Below, piece after piece: positions 7,315 to 15,396 of a stretch of DNA of 20,370 bases. The position numbers were made by a program, and so were the translations under genes. The stretch comes from Actinomycetota bacterium (GTDB lineage Bacteria; Actinomycetota; Actinomycetes; Nanopelagicales; Nanopelagicaceae): assembly GCA_009924185.1 (NCBI GenBank), contig RFSC01000004.1, positions 1 to 20,370 of the forward strand, read 5' to 3'. The notes below the pieces were generated by a model that did not search any database, was not told the DNA's origin, and saw only the letters and a program-made list of their open reading frames with translations. Position 1 is the stretch's first letter. Every line of letters starts with the position of its first letter.

Positions 7315-7361
7315 TTCAATTATCTTTAGAACTCAATTCGGCAGAATAGGAATTCGATAAC

Positions 7362-8312
7362 TTGATCGGAAACTTTCTTGACCAGTTCTGGTCCTTAACC
7401 TTTGGCGGTCTCAGCCTAGGATTCATCTACATTCTTATCGCCTTGGGTTACACAATGGTTTACGGAGTTTTGCGCATGATTAACTTTGCCAACTCCGAGG
7501 TGTTTATGGTGGCAACTTTCGCCACGATTATTATCATTCGCGATGTCTTCAACTTCACTCAAACCTCTGAATACGCCACCGGTTTTAGGTTGTGGCTAAT
7601 CCTTGGAACCGCATTAGTTGCTTCAATGGTTGTTGCAGGAGTTCTCTCAGTATTGATCGAGTTGGTCGCTTACCGCAGATTGAGAAGAATGAACTCTGGC
7701 ATTCTGGCTCCGTTAATCTCAGCAATCGGTGTTTCGATGGTTTTGGCAGAGGCGGTTCGAATCATGACCGACTCGCGTCCAGTTGCCAGCCCGCGCGCGA
7801 TGGAGAAGAGTTTCCTAGGTAAGTTCTTCGATGCTGATGTTCGCCTCGATAACACCATAATTATCGTCGCGGCGATTATTCTCCTTGTCATTCTTCTAGC
7901 TTTCGTAAATAAGACCCGTCTTGGTAAGGCAATTCGTGCGGTATCGATGAATCCGAGTGCGGCCAAATTGATGGGTATCAACATCGATGGTGTTGTTTCA
8001 ATTACCTTCTTGGTCGGCGGCTTAATGACAGGCGCAGCCGGCTTTTTCTATGTTTTGAAGTATGAAAACAGCAGCTTCAGTATTGGTTTTGAACTTGGAA
8101 TTGCAGCCTTTACCGCAGCTATTTTGGGTGGTATCGGAAACATTAAGGGTGCCTTCTATGGTGGCCTGGCGTTGGGATTACTTGAAACCTATGCCTCGTT
8201 CTTCTTGGGAACCCAGTGGAAGGCGGTTACCGTCTTCGTGATTTTGGTTTTGGTTCTGTACACAAGGCCGAATGGATTATTCGGTGAAGCTATGACGCAA
8301 TCGAGGGCATAA
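7362..8312 (+). CDS. livH: Branched-chain amino acid ABC transporter, permease LivH
   Basis: LivH is one of the two membrane subunits of the LIV-type importer. The 316-residue protein is strongly hydrophobic, with about eight membrane segments. It begins with the family N-terminus (GLSLGFIYILIALGYTMVYGVLRMINFANSEVFM) and carries the conserved cytoplasmic coupling region AIRAVSMNPSAAKLMGINIDGVVSITFLVGG, followed by AAFTAAILGGIGNIKGAFYGG near the C-terminus. The start is a TTG at 7362, supported by AGGAA at 7348-7352 with nine bases of spacing and by the match to family N-termini. It lies 96 bases after livJ, beyond the hairpin. Its stop TAA shares one base with the livM ATG. Confidence 0.93.
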   Translation: MIGNFLDQFWSLTFGGLSLGFIYILIALGYTMVYGVLRMINFANSEVFMVATFATIIIIRDVFNFTQTSEYATGFRLWLILGTALVASMVVAGVLSVLIELVAYRRLRRMNSGILAPLISAIGVSMVLAEAVRIMTDSRPVASPRAMEKSFLGKFFDADVRLDNTIIIVAAIILLVILLAFVNKTRLGKAIRAVSMNPSAAKLMGINIDGVVSITFLVGGLMTGAAGFFYVLKYENSSFSIGFELGIAAFTAAILGGIGNIKGAFYGGLALGLLETYASFFLGTQWKAVTVFVILVLVLYTRPNGLFGEAMTQSRA

Positions 8313-9328
8313 TGATAAATCTTCGAGATAAAGGCGCAGATATCTGGGAACGCTCAAACCGAATTGAGCGCACCTTCATCGCACTTGGATTCATCGCTCT
8401 AGCCGCTTCTCTGCCATTTTTTGGTGGCACATTCCTCAACACGCCAATTGCTGATTATGAATCGGTCTTGGTTTATCCAGTTGCCATGTTCGTATTGATG
8501 GCTATTGGTCTAAACATCGTTATTGGAAAGAGCGGCTTGCTAGATCTTGGTTATGTTGCCTTTTTTGCGATTGGCGCTTACACCATGGGATTACTTGGTA
8601 CTCGTACCGGCTTGAACACTTGGGAGATTTTGCCTATTGGAATTGCAATGGCGATGTTTTCCGGCGTTATCCTGGGCGTTCCAGCTCTGAAATTGCGTGG
8701 AGATTACTTGGCGATTATCACCTTAGGTTTTGGTGAAATTGTAAGAATCGTGGCCCTGAATCTTGAGACATTAGGAAGATCAGGTGGAATTCTAAATATC
8801 CCAACGCCACCACCAGTATTTGGAATCGAATACTCCTTTGATAGCCATCGCATCTACTACTGGACCCTTTTGATAATTATCTTGTTAGCGATCTGGATGG
8901 TGCGCAGACTTGCTGTGCGTCGTGCTGGTCGCGCATGGGAGTCAATCAGACAGGATGAGGATGCTGCGGAGCTGCTTGGTGTTCCTACCTTTAAATACAA
9001 GGTTTGGGCATTTGTTCTTGGCGCATCAGTTGGCGGGGCGGCTGGTGTCTTTTATGCATCAAAGACCCTCTTTATTGCGCCGGATAACTTCACACTGCAA
9101 ATCTCTATCTTGATTTTGGCCTGTGTGGTCTTTGGCGGAATGGGAAATATCTGGGGCGTAATTCTCGGTGCCGTTATTTTGGGATACCTTCCAGACCGAA
9201 TTCGATTCTTGTCCGATGCTCGTTTGCTTGTTTTCGGTTTAGTTCTAGTAATCATGATGAACCTTCGTCCTGATGGATTGCTCCCACGCAAGAAGCGTGA
9301 GAAGCCTCTACCTAAGGAGGCCAAATAA
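8312..9328 (+). CDS. livM: Branched-chain amino acid ABC transporter, permease LivM
   Basis: LivM is the second membrane subunit of the LIV-type importer and pairs with LivH. The 338-residue protein has multiple hydrophobic segments. Family sequences include MAIGLNIVIGKSGLLDLGYVAFFAIGAYTMGLLG, the loop LKLRGDYLAIITLGFGEIVRIV, the coupling segment AWESIRQDEDAAELLGVPTFKYKVWAFVLGA and the end RPDGLLPRKKR. About 40 residues precede the first membrane segment; they are polar and cytoplasmic. GAGGG at 8303-8307 is a modest ribosome binding site. The start and stop overlap livH and livG by one base each (TAATG), so the operon is translationally coupled. Confidence 0.93.
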   Translation: MINLRDKGADIWERSNRIERTFIALGFIALAASLPFFGGTFLNTPIADYESVLVYPVAMFVLMAIGLNIVIGKSGLLDLGYVAFFAIGAYTMGLLGTRTGLNTWEILPIGIAMAMFSGVILGVPALKLRGDYLAIITLGFGEIVRIVALNLETLGRSGGILNIPTPPPVFGIEYSFDSHRIYYWTLLIIILLAIWMVRRLAVRRAGRAWESIRQDEDAAELLGVPTFKYKVWAFVLGASVGGAAGVFYASKTLFIAPDNFTLQISILILACVVFGGMGNIWGVILGAVILGYLPDRIRFLSDARLLVFGLVLVIMMNLRPDGLLPRKKREKPLPKEAK

Positions 9329-10104
9329 TGAGTAACAGTGTTATTTCCCTAAAAAATGTGACCATGAAGTTTGGTGGTGTTACCGCGTTAAATGATGTCA
9401 CCTTTGATGTTAAGCAAGGTGAGATTCTTGGATTAATCGGACCGAATGGTGCTGGCAAGACAACTGTTTTCAATGTCATCACTGGGGTTTATCGAATCAC
9501 ATCAGGCGATATCGTCTTTGATGGAAAATCTTTGGTCGGCTCAAAGCGATACAAGATTACAAAGCGGGGCGTAGCGAGAACCTTCCAGAACATTCGTCTC
9601 TGGGGAGATATGACCGCTCTAGAAAATGTAATCACTGCGACTGATACTCACAAGAAGTCTGGTTTGCTAAGTGGCCTCTTCGGTATGCCGATTTCGAGAA
9701 AAGAGGAGAAGCGAGACAAAGCTCGCGCTCAGGAGCTCTTAGACTTCATCGGTATTGGTGATTACGCAGATCGTTTGGCGAAAAACCTTCCTTATGGTGT
9801 CCAGCGCCGACTTGAGATCGCGAGAGCTTTGGGAACAAACCCCAAGTTAGTTCTTCTTGATGAGCCAGCCGCAGGATTTAACCCTTCCGAGAAGGTTGAG
9901 TTGGCAGCAACAATTCGCAAAATTCGCGATGCCGGCTATACCGTGTTGCTAATTGAGCATGATATGTCTTTAGTTATGAAGGTTTCTGACCGCGTCGTGG
10001 TTTTGGATTTCGGTCAGAAGATTGCTGATGATGCCCCAAGCAAGGTTCAAGATGATCCACGTGTCATCGAAGCGTATTTAGGAGTGCCTGAAGATGCGTC
10101 TTGA
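9328..10104 (+). CDS. livG: Branched-chain amino acid ABC transporter, ATPase LivG
   Basis: LivG is one of the two cytoplasmic ATPases powering the importer. Its 258 residues carry Walker A GPNGAGKTT (38-46), the Q-loop glutamine at about 87 (ARTFQNIRLW), a signature in the LivG style (LPYGVQRRLEIARAL, about 154-168), Walker B LVLLDEP (174-180) and the switch histidine H211 (LIEHDMSLVM). The signature has P-Y-G where the common form is S-Y-G, a mild variation. The ribosome binding site AAGGAGG at 9314-9320, seven bases before the ATG, is a near-perfect Shine-Dalgarno. The 3' end overlaps livF by 11 bases. Confidence 0.95.
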   Translation: MSNSVISLKNVTMKFGGVTALNDVTFDVKQGEILGLIGPNGAGKTTVFNVITGVYRITSGDIVFDGKSLVGSKRYKITKRGVARTFQNIRLWGDMTALENVITATDTHKKSGLLSGLFGMPISRKEEKRDKARAQELLDFIGIGDYADRLAKNLPYGVQRRLEIARALGTNPKLVLLDEPAAGFNPSEKVELAATIRKIRDAGYTVLLIEHDMSLVMKVSDRVVVLDFGQKIADDAPSKVQDDPRVIEAYLGVPEDAS

Positions 10105-10822
10105 GATTAAAGATTTACGTGTTGCCTACGGCAAGATTGAAGCGCTGAAGGGCATTTCTTTAACGGTTAATCAGGGAGAGATTGTCTCCTTGATTGGAGC
10201 AAATGGCGCTGGAAAGACCACATTGCTCAAGACCATCTCTGGAATTCTCAACCCGACCGCTGGAAGCATCACCTACGATGGAGAAAGCATTCTCGGACGT
10301 AAGGCGCATCAGAGAGTTCACCTTGGAATTTCTCAAGCCCCAGAGGGTCGTGGAATTTTTCCGGGCTTAACAGTCTTGGAAAATCTCGAGCTCGGCACCT
10401 ACCATCTCAAAGCCAAAAAGAGCGAGATGCAAGAAGATCTAGAGATGGTTTACGGGTTGTTCCCAAGATTGAAAGAGCGCATGACTCAAGCTGGTGGAAC
10501 ACTTTCAGGTGGCGAACAACAAATGTTGGCTATCGGAAGAGCTTTAATGGCAAAGCCAAAGGTTTTGTTACTTGATGAGCCCTCAATGGGTCTAGCACCT
10601 CAGATGATTGCCAATATTTTCCGCATCATCACTCAAATCAACAAACTAGGTGTGACAATCCTCTTGGTTGAACAAAATGCACAACAGGCGTTGTCGAGAT
10701 CCGATCGAGCATATGTTCTGGAAACCGGTTCAATCACTAAAGAGGCCAAGGGCAAGGATCTGTTAAATGATCCTCATGTTAAATCCGCTTATCTTGGCAC
10801 TGGAGCGCACGAGCTAGATTAA
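10094..10822 (+). CDS. livF: Branched-chain amino acid ABC transporter, ATPase LivF
   Basis: LivF is the second ATPase of the LIV-type importer and probably forms a heterodimer with LivG. Its 242 residues carry Walker A GANGAGKTT (35-43), Q81 (ISQAPEGRGIFPGLTVLENL), signature LSGGEQQ (137-143), Walker B VLLLDEPSMGLAP (from about 157) and LVEQNAQQAL. In the last of these, glutamine stands where LivG has the switch histidine, as is normal for LivF. It is the last gene of the operon. Its TAA at 10820-10822 is immediately followed by the stop codon of the convergent thioesterase, with no base between and no visible terminator. Confidence 0.95.
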   Translation: MRLEIKDLRVAYGKIEALKGISLTVNQGEIVSLIGANGAGKTTLLKTISGILNPTAGSITYDGESILGRKAHQRVHLGISQAPEGRGIFPGLTVLENLELGTYHLKAKKSEMQEDLEMVYGLFPRLKERMTQAGGTLSGGEQQMLAIGRALMAKPKVLLLDEPSMGLAPQMIANIFRIITQINKLGVTILLVEQNAQQALSRSDRAYVLETGSITKEAKGKDLLNDPHVKSAYLGTGAHELD

Positions 10823-11227
10823 TTACCGCTCTGCAAGAATCAAGCAGGTAATTCTTGCGGTGCAGGTTTTCTCACCTTTGTCATTAGTGATTTCAACGTT
10901 GTAGGTGCACAAGGTTTTGCCCAATGTAACTGCGGTGGCGACTCCAGTTACAACACCTGAGGTTGCAGATTTATGATGGCTGGCATTGATTTCAATACCG
11001 ACAATTCTTCTTGTAGGTCCAGCGTGCAGGTGAGTTCCAACTGAGCCGAGACTTTCTGCTAGCACCACATTTGCACCGCCATGGAGTAAGCCAAAGGGTT
11101 GGGTATTTCCCTCTACGGGCATTGTGCCAACGAGACGCTCTGGAGAGGCTTCGGTGATTTGGATTCCCATTTTCTTATCTAAATCGCCTCGGCCACGTTC
11201 ATTGAGGATCTGCATGAAGTCTGTCAT
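10823..11227 (-). CDS. Hotdog-fold acyl-CoA thioesterase, PaaI/YdiI-like
   Basis: This is a small (134-residue) hotdog thioesterase that hydrolyses an acyl- or aroyl-CoA. The candidate active-site residues Q43, H49 and E58 sit in QPFGLLHGG and AESLGS. Their spacing is the same as Q48, H54 and E63 of E. coli YdiI (MenI), the DHNA-CoA hydrolase. GIEINASHHKSATSGVVTG is also family-typical. A menaquinone role is possible but nothing else in the window supports it, so I give no symbol. I choose ATG 11227 over an upstream TTG at 11248. A TACAAT -10 box (minus strand, 11240-11235) lies seven bases before the ATG, so the mRNA would begin there and exclude the TTG. It is divergent from polA and convergent with livF. 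Confidence 0.85.
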   Translation of the reverse strand: MTDFMQILNERGRGDLDKKMGIQITEASPERLVGTMPVEGNTQPFGLLHGGANVVLAESLGSVGTHLHAGPTRRIVGIEINASHHKSATSGVVTGVATAVTLGKTLCTYNVEITNDKGEKTCTARITCLILAER

Positions 11228-11234
11228 GCGGGTA

Positions 11235-11258
11235 ATTGTAGGCAACAATCTCTAGGAT
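11235..11258. promoter_or_regulatory. Divergent leaderless promoters for the thioesterase and polA
   Basis: Two -10 boxes lie back to back in the 37 bases between the start codons. On the minus strand TACAAT (11240-11235) is seven bases from the thioesterase ATG. On the plus strand TAGGAT (11253-11258) is six bases from the polA GTG. Neither start has a usable Shine-Dalgarno site. No convincing -35 hexamers are present for either; any -35 contacts would lie within or beyond the opposite promoter. Confidence 0.55.
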
Positions 11259-11264
11259 TTACGG

Positions 11265-13823
11265 GTGAAGCAGGCAAAGTTGCTATTACTAGATGGGCAC
11301 TCTCTGGCCTATCGCGCCTTCTACGCATTGCCGGTGGAAAACTTCGCCACCTCATCGGGACAGCACACCAACGCAGTTTATGGATTTGCCTCGATGATCA
11401 TCAATTTAATTAGGGATGAAAAACCAACCCACATAGCGACCGCCTTTGATGTATCTCGAAAAACATTTCGAAGTGAGAAGTTCCCAGAATACAAAGCAAA
11501 TAGAGCCAGCACACCTGATGAGTTTCGCTCTCAAATCTCTTTCATTAATGAACTTTTGGATGCCTTCCAAATCCCACACTTTGAATTGGAAGGCTACGAG
11601 GCCGATGACATCATCGCGACCTTTGTAGATAAGTTTTCGCAAGAAGCTGAGATATTGATTTGCACGGGGGATAGGGACTCTTTCCAGTTGGTCAAGAAAG
11701 ATGTAACTGTCCTGTATCCGAAAAAAGGTGTAACAGAGCTCGCCAGAATGACGCCCAGTGCGGTAGTTGAAAAGTATGGTTTAACTCCGGAGCAGTACCC
11801 GGATTTTGCCGCGCTGCGGGGAGATCCAAGTGACAATCTTCCCTCCATTCCTGGCGTCGGTGAAAAGACAGCCACTAAATGGATTCAGGAGTTTGGTTCG
11901 CTAAAGGAGTTGATTGCCAAGGTCGATCAAGTTCCCGGAAAAGCTGGAGAGGCGCTGCGTGCCGCTTTGCCATCGGTGATAACTAATCGAGAGCTAACCC
12001 AGCTTCGACATGACCTACCTTTAGCTATTTCCTTTCAAGATCTAGAGTGGAGTGGAATAGATAAGACTCACACGACTAAGTTGTTTGACCAACTCGAGAT
12101 CAAAGCATTGAAGGAGCGAATCAAATCGCTTTATGGGAGCTCCGAATCAGTCGAGCTCTCAACTCAAAAAGTTGAGGTTCAACAGGTCAGTGCCAAAGAG
12201 TTCTTGAATTCACTCAACTCCGCCACAGGTGTTGTGCCGGCAACCTTCTCAGAGAGTTCAATCTCAGCATCCTTCTCGCAAGGCAAGGTATTGGTTGCAC
12301 AAATTAATGATGTTAAAGGTGAAATAAACTCATTTGGTAATTGGATGGTGCATGGAGCCAAGGAGCTCATTCGCAATGGAGTTTTAGCCAAGGTCGCCAT
12401 CGATACAGAGATTGCTGCCTATTTGCTGAATCCGGGAGCCAGGGATTTGGATCTCGAGTCGGTATTGCGCCGCTATTTAGGCGTGGAGTTTGAAGATCTG
12501 CAAAATGATTTGTTCTCTGAAGGATGGAACCCTGAGCCACCCGCGTATATGAGTCAGCTTTGGCAAGTGCTAACGGGGGAGTTGGAGAAACATAACGCCC
12601 TGCAGCTATATCAAGATTTAGAAATTCCGACGATGCATGCTCTGGCTCAAATGGAAGCTGTTGGAATTGGCGTTGATCATGTGGCGTTAAAGAAACTGCA
12701 TGATTTCTTCGAAAAAGAAGAGCAGAGTTCAATAGCGACGGCCTACAAATCGGTAGGACATGAATTTAATGTCGCATCACCAAAGCAGTTACAAGCAGTG
12801 CTCTTTGAAGAATTGAAGCTTCCCAAAACCAAGAGAATCAAGACTGGCTTTAGCACCGATGCAGAATCACTAGAGTGGCTCTACGAAACCACCAAGCACC
12901 CGGTTTTAGAAGCCTTACTTCGTGTGCGCGAGGTAGGTAAGTTGAGGACAACTGTTGAGGGTTTGCTTTCTGCAATCGCTAGTGATCAGCGAATTCATAG
13001 CACTTTCCAGCAAACAACAACAGCGACCGGACGACTTTCCTCTACCGATCCAAATCTACAAAACATCCCGGTTCGTACTGAAGAGGGTCGCAAAATTAGA
13101 GATTGCTTCGTTGCGCAAAAACCATTTGTAGATCTGCTGACCGCTGATTACAGCCAAATCGAGATGCGAATCATGGCGCATTTATCTGATGACAAGGAGC
13201 TACTTGAAGCCTTCCGCACGGGGGAGGATTTACACTCCACAGTTGCAGCTCAGGTGTTTGATGTGAAGGTTTCTGATGTTGATGCTGATATGCGCCGACA
13301 GATAAAAGCTATGTCTTATGGATTGGCTTACGGATTGTCCTCATTTGGTTTAGCGCAGCAGTTAGATATTTCACCTAGCGATGCCAGCGCGTTGATGGCA
13401 AAGTATTTTGAAAGGTTTGGCGGAATTCAGGATTACTTGAAGCAGGTTGTTATCCAAGCCAGAGAGCTGGGATACACCGAAACTATTTTGGGTCGTCGTC
13501 GCTATCTGCCAGATTTAAATCATGAAAATCGGCAACGTCGAGAAATTGCAGAGCGCATGGCTTTGAATGCTCCCATTCAGGGCTCGGCGGCGGACATAAT
13601 CAAAGTCGCGATGCTAAATGTTGAACATGCCATCGATCAGCAAGCTCTGAAATCCCGTTTGCTGCTTCAGGTACATGATGAGTTGATATTTGAGGTAGCC
13701 GAAGGAGAGCATCAAATAATGGAGCAGTTAGTGCGTCGCGAGATGGGTAATGCCTATCCGCTTAAGGCACCTCTAGATGTAAATGTCGGCTTTGGTAAGA
13801 GCTGGGATCTGGCAGCCCATTGA
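11265..13823 (+). CDS. polA: DNA polymerase I
   Basis: DNA polymerase I fills gaps and removes RNA primers in repair and lagging-strand maturation. At 852 residues it has a 5' nuclease domain (1-290: D10 in LLLLDGHS, then GDRDSFQLV and the helix-hairpin-helix GDPSDNLPSIPGVGEKTA). A degenerate 3'-5' exonuclease-like domain follows (about 310-460), then the polymerase domain. Catalytic residues are D628 (LLTADYSQIE, motif A), K681 and Y685 (motif B, KAMSYGLAYG) and H804-D805-E806 (motif C, QVHDELIFEV). The proofreading motifs are missing, as in mycobacterial PolA. Tyr replaces the Phe of E. coli PolI at the motif B position that controls dideoxynucleotide discrimination. The start is GTG 11265, matching the family N-terminus and the leaderless promoter. 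No terminator is seen downstream. Confidence 0.96.
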   Translation: MKQAKLLLLDGHSLAYRAFYALPVENFATSSGQHTNAVYGFASMIINLIRDEKPTHIATAFDVSRKTFRSEKFPEYKANRASTPDEFRSQISFINELLDAFQIPHFELEGYEADDIIATFVDKFSQEAEILICTGDRDSFQLVKKDVTVLYPKKGVTELARMTPSAVVEKYGLTPEQYPDFAALRGDPSDNLPSIPGVGEKTATKWIQEFGSLKELIAKVDQVPGKAGEALRAALPSVITNRELTQLRHDLPLAISFQDLEWSGIDKTHTTKLFDQLEIKALKERIKSLYGSSESVELSTQKVEVQQVSAKEFLNSLNSATGVVPATFSESSISASFSQGKVLVAQINDVKGEINSFGNWMVHGAKELIRNGVLAKVAIDTEIAAYLLNPGARDLDLESVLRRYLGVEFEDLQNDLFSEGWNPEPPAYMSQLWQVLTGELEKHNALQLYQDLEIPTMHALAQMEAVGIGVDHVALKKLHDFFEKEEQSSIATAYKSVGHEFNVASPKQLQAVLFEELKLPKTKRIKTGFSTDAESLEWLYETTKHPVLEALLRVREVGKLRTTVEGLLSAIASDQRIHSTFQQTTTATGRLSSTDPNLQNIPVRTEEGRKIRDCFVAQKPFVDLLTADYSQIEMRIMAHLSDDKELLEAFRTGEDLHSTVAAQVFDVKVSDVDADMRRQIKAMSYGLAYGLSSFGLAQQLDISPSDASALMAKYFERFGGIQDYLKQVVIQARELGYTETILGRRRYLPDLNHENRQRREIAERMALNAPIQGSAADIIKVAMLNVEHAIDQQALKSRLLLQVHDELIFEVAEGEHQIMEQLVRREMGNAYPLKAPLDVNVGFGKSWDLAAH

Positions 13824-13860
13824 GCCTCAAATTGACCCTGAAGCCCTAAGGAAAGTAGCC

Positions 13861-13889
13861 TTGCGCTCCGCGCTTACGGACCTGTAAAT
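13861..13889 (+). promoter_or_regulatory. Possible rpsA promoter
   Basis: TTGCGC at 13861-13866 and GTAAAT at 13884-13889 are separated by 17 bases. Transcription would start near 13896 and give a leader of about 80 bases before rpsA. The -10 is one base off the TANNNT pattern, so support is moderate. The rest of the 155-base polA-rpsA gap holds a short GCGC-TCC-GCGC hairpin (13863-13873) and the small reading frame listed separately. Confidence 0.35.
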
Positions 13890-13905
13890 CCTCAGACCTA
13901 GCAGG

Positions 13906-14040
13906 ATGAACCCAGATTTGAAAAAATCGGAGTCGGAACTTAAGCGTGCCCTACTAGAACAATTCCCCACGGAGTACCTTGTCAACTCAAATTTCTTTAA
14001 ACGATATTGGATCAGCAGAAGATTTTCTCGCCGCAATTGA
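13906..14040 (+). CDS. Possible 44-residue leader ORF overlapping the rpsA start
   Basis: An ATG at 13906 preceded by GCAGG opens a 44-codon frame. It runs through the rpsA start region in a different frame and ends at TGA 14038-14040, inside rpsA. The predicted peptide is basic in its second half and matches nothing I recognise. It could be a regulatory upstream ORF for rpsA, or simply a chance frame. Nothing beyond position and length supports it. Confidence 0.15.
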   Translation: MNPDLKKSESELKRALLEQFPTEYLVNSNFFKRYWISRRFSRRN

Positions 14041-15325
14041 AGGCACAATCAAAAACTTTAACGATGGAGATTTAGTATCTGGCGTCGTTGTCCAGGTTGA
14101 TCGCGATGAAGTCCTTCTAGATATTGGCTACAAAACAGAAGGTGTAATTCCATCCCGCGAACTCTCTATCCGTCATGACTTAGATCCAAGTGAATTGGTC
14201 AAAGTTGGCGACCGTGTAGAAGCGTTAGTTCTTCAAAAGGAAGATAAAGAAGGACGATTAATCCTTTCCAAGAAGCGTGCCCAGTACGAAAAGGCTTGGG
14301 GCGAAATTGAAGGAAAGAAAGAACGTGATGAAGTTGTTGTCGGAACCGTTATCGAGGTTGTTAAGGGTGGTCTGATTGTTGATATCGGATTACGCGGCTT
14401 CCTTCCAGCATCACTTGTTGAAATGCGTCGCGTTCGTGATCTGTCTCCATACATTGGAAAGCAGGTTGAAGCTCGCATCATCGAGCTAGACAAGAACCGT
14501 AATAACGTAGTTTTGTCTCGCCGTGCATACCTAGAGCAGACACAATCTGAGTCTCGTACCACCTTCTTGAATCAATTGCAGAAGGGTCAGGTTCGTACCG
14601 GAGTTGTTTCATCAATCGTTAACTTCGGTGCCTTCGTTGATCTAGGTGGCGTTGATGGACTCGTGCATGTTTCTGAATTGTCATGGAAGCACATCGATCA
14701 CCCAGGTGAAGTTGTCGCGGTTGGCGATGAGGTAACTGTCGAAGTTCTTGAGGTGGATTTTGAGCGTGAGCGTGTCTCACTATCCCTCAAGGCCACACAG
14801 GAAGATCCATGGCAGGCATTTGCTCGCACCCACACCATTAATCAAGTGGTACCAGGTGAGGTTACAAAGCTTGTTCCATTCGGAGCATTTATCCGCGTGT
14901 TTGATGGCATTGAAGGACTAGTCCACATCTCAGAGTTGGCGGAGCGCCATGTTGAGATTCCAGAGCAGGTTGTTCAAGTTGGCGATCAGTTGTTTGTAAA
15001 GATTATTGATATCGACCTAGAGCGTCGCCGCATCTCACTCTCATTGAAGCAAGCTAACGAGGGTCATGATGTTGAGGTCGAAGCTTTTGATCCAACTCAA
15101 TATGGTATGCCAGCTCGCTATGATGAAAACGGAAACTTCATCTATCCAGAAGGTTTTGATCCTGAAACTCAGGAGTGGAAGCCAGGGTATGAAGCGCAAC
15201 GCGAAGAGTGGGAGCGTCAATACGCTGAAGCTCAAGCACGTTTCATTGCGCATAAGAAGCAGAAGGCTGAGGCGCAAGCCGCAGATGCTGCTGCCGCGGC
15301 AGCACAACCTGAATCTGCAGAGTAA
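13979..15325 (+). CDS. rpsA: 30S ribosomal protein S1
   Basis: S1 binds mRNA on the 30S subunit. The 448-residue protein has four S1 RNA-binding domains, at about 30-100, 117-182, 204-272 and 288-358; for example GQVRTGVVSSIVNFGAFVDLGGVDGLVHVSEL in the third. After these comes an acidic, then Ala/Glu/Lys-rich tail (about 360-448) that looks disordered. Four domains rather than the six of E. coli is normal for Actinobacteria. The start is TTG 13979: it matches family N-termini (SLNDIGSAEDFLAAI), has GGAG at 13971-13974 four bases upstream, and no ATG or GTG fits better. The gene is followed by a strong terminator. Lysine and valine codon choice in the body of the gene resembles livJ, consistent with high expression. 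Confidence 0.95.
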   Translation: MSTQISLNDIGSAEDFLAAIEGTIKNFNDGDLVSGVVVQVDRDEVLLDIGYKTEGVIPSRELSIRHDLDPSELVKVGDRVEALVLQKEDKEGRLILSKKRAQYEKAWGEIEGKKERDEVVVGTVIEVVKGGLIVDIGLRGFLPASLVEMRRVRDLSPYIGKQVEARIIELDKNRNNVVLSRRAYLEQTQSESRTTFLNQLQKGQVRTGVVSSIVNFGAFVDLGGVDGLVHVSELSWKHIDHPGEVVAVGDEVTVEVLEVDFERERVSLSLKATQEDPWQAFARTHTINQVVPGEVTKLVPFGAFIRVFDGIEGLVHISELAERHVEIPEQVVQVGDQLFVKIIDIDLERRRISLSLKQANEGHDVEVEAFDPTQYGMPARYDENGNFIYPEGFDPETQEWKPGYEAQREEWERQYAEAQARFIAHKKQKAEAQAADAAAAAAQPESAE

Positions 15326-15342
15326 AACTCAGTAGAAAAATT

Positions 15343-15379
15343 CTGGGCCTCGGGTTACCGGGGCCCAGTTTTCTTTTTA
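15343..15379 (+). terminator. Rho-independent terminator of rpsA
   Basis: An 11-pair GC-rich stem (15343-15353 with 15358-15368, one G-T pair) with loop GTTA is followed directly by TTTTCTTTTT. It lies 17 bases after the rpsA stop. It has every hallmark of an intrinsic terminator and should separate rpsA from coaE-uvrB-uvrA. Confidence 0.93.
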
Positions 15380-15383
15380 TAGG

Positions 15384-15389
15384 TAGGCT
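15384..15389 (+). promoter_or_regulatory. Possible leaderless -10 box for coaE
   Basis: TAGGCT lies seven bases before the coaE GTG, the same geometry as at pyk, the thioesterase and polA. No -35 hexamer can be found because the preceding bases are the terminator stem. AGGTAGG at 15381-15387, nine bases from the GTG, could alternatively act as a Shine-Dalgarno site, so the two readings compete. Confidence 0.35.
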
Positions 15390-15396
15390 TTAAGTT

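Noticed and set aside
11225..11248. Thioesterase start at TTG 11248 (141 residues)
   Set aside because: The TACAAT promoter would start the mRNA at about ATG 11227, and the seven extra residues match nothing in the family.
13827..14048. Minus-strand 73-codon frame across the polA-rpsA gap
   Set aside because: It overlaps the rpsA start, has no recognisable protein features and no start signal; it is probably chance.
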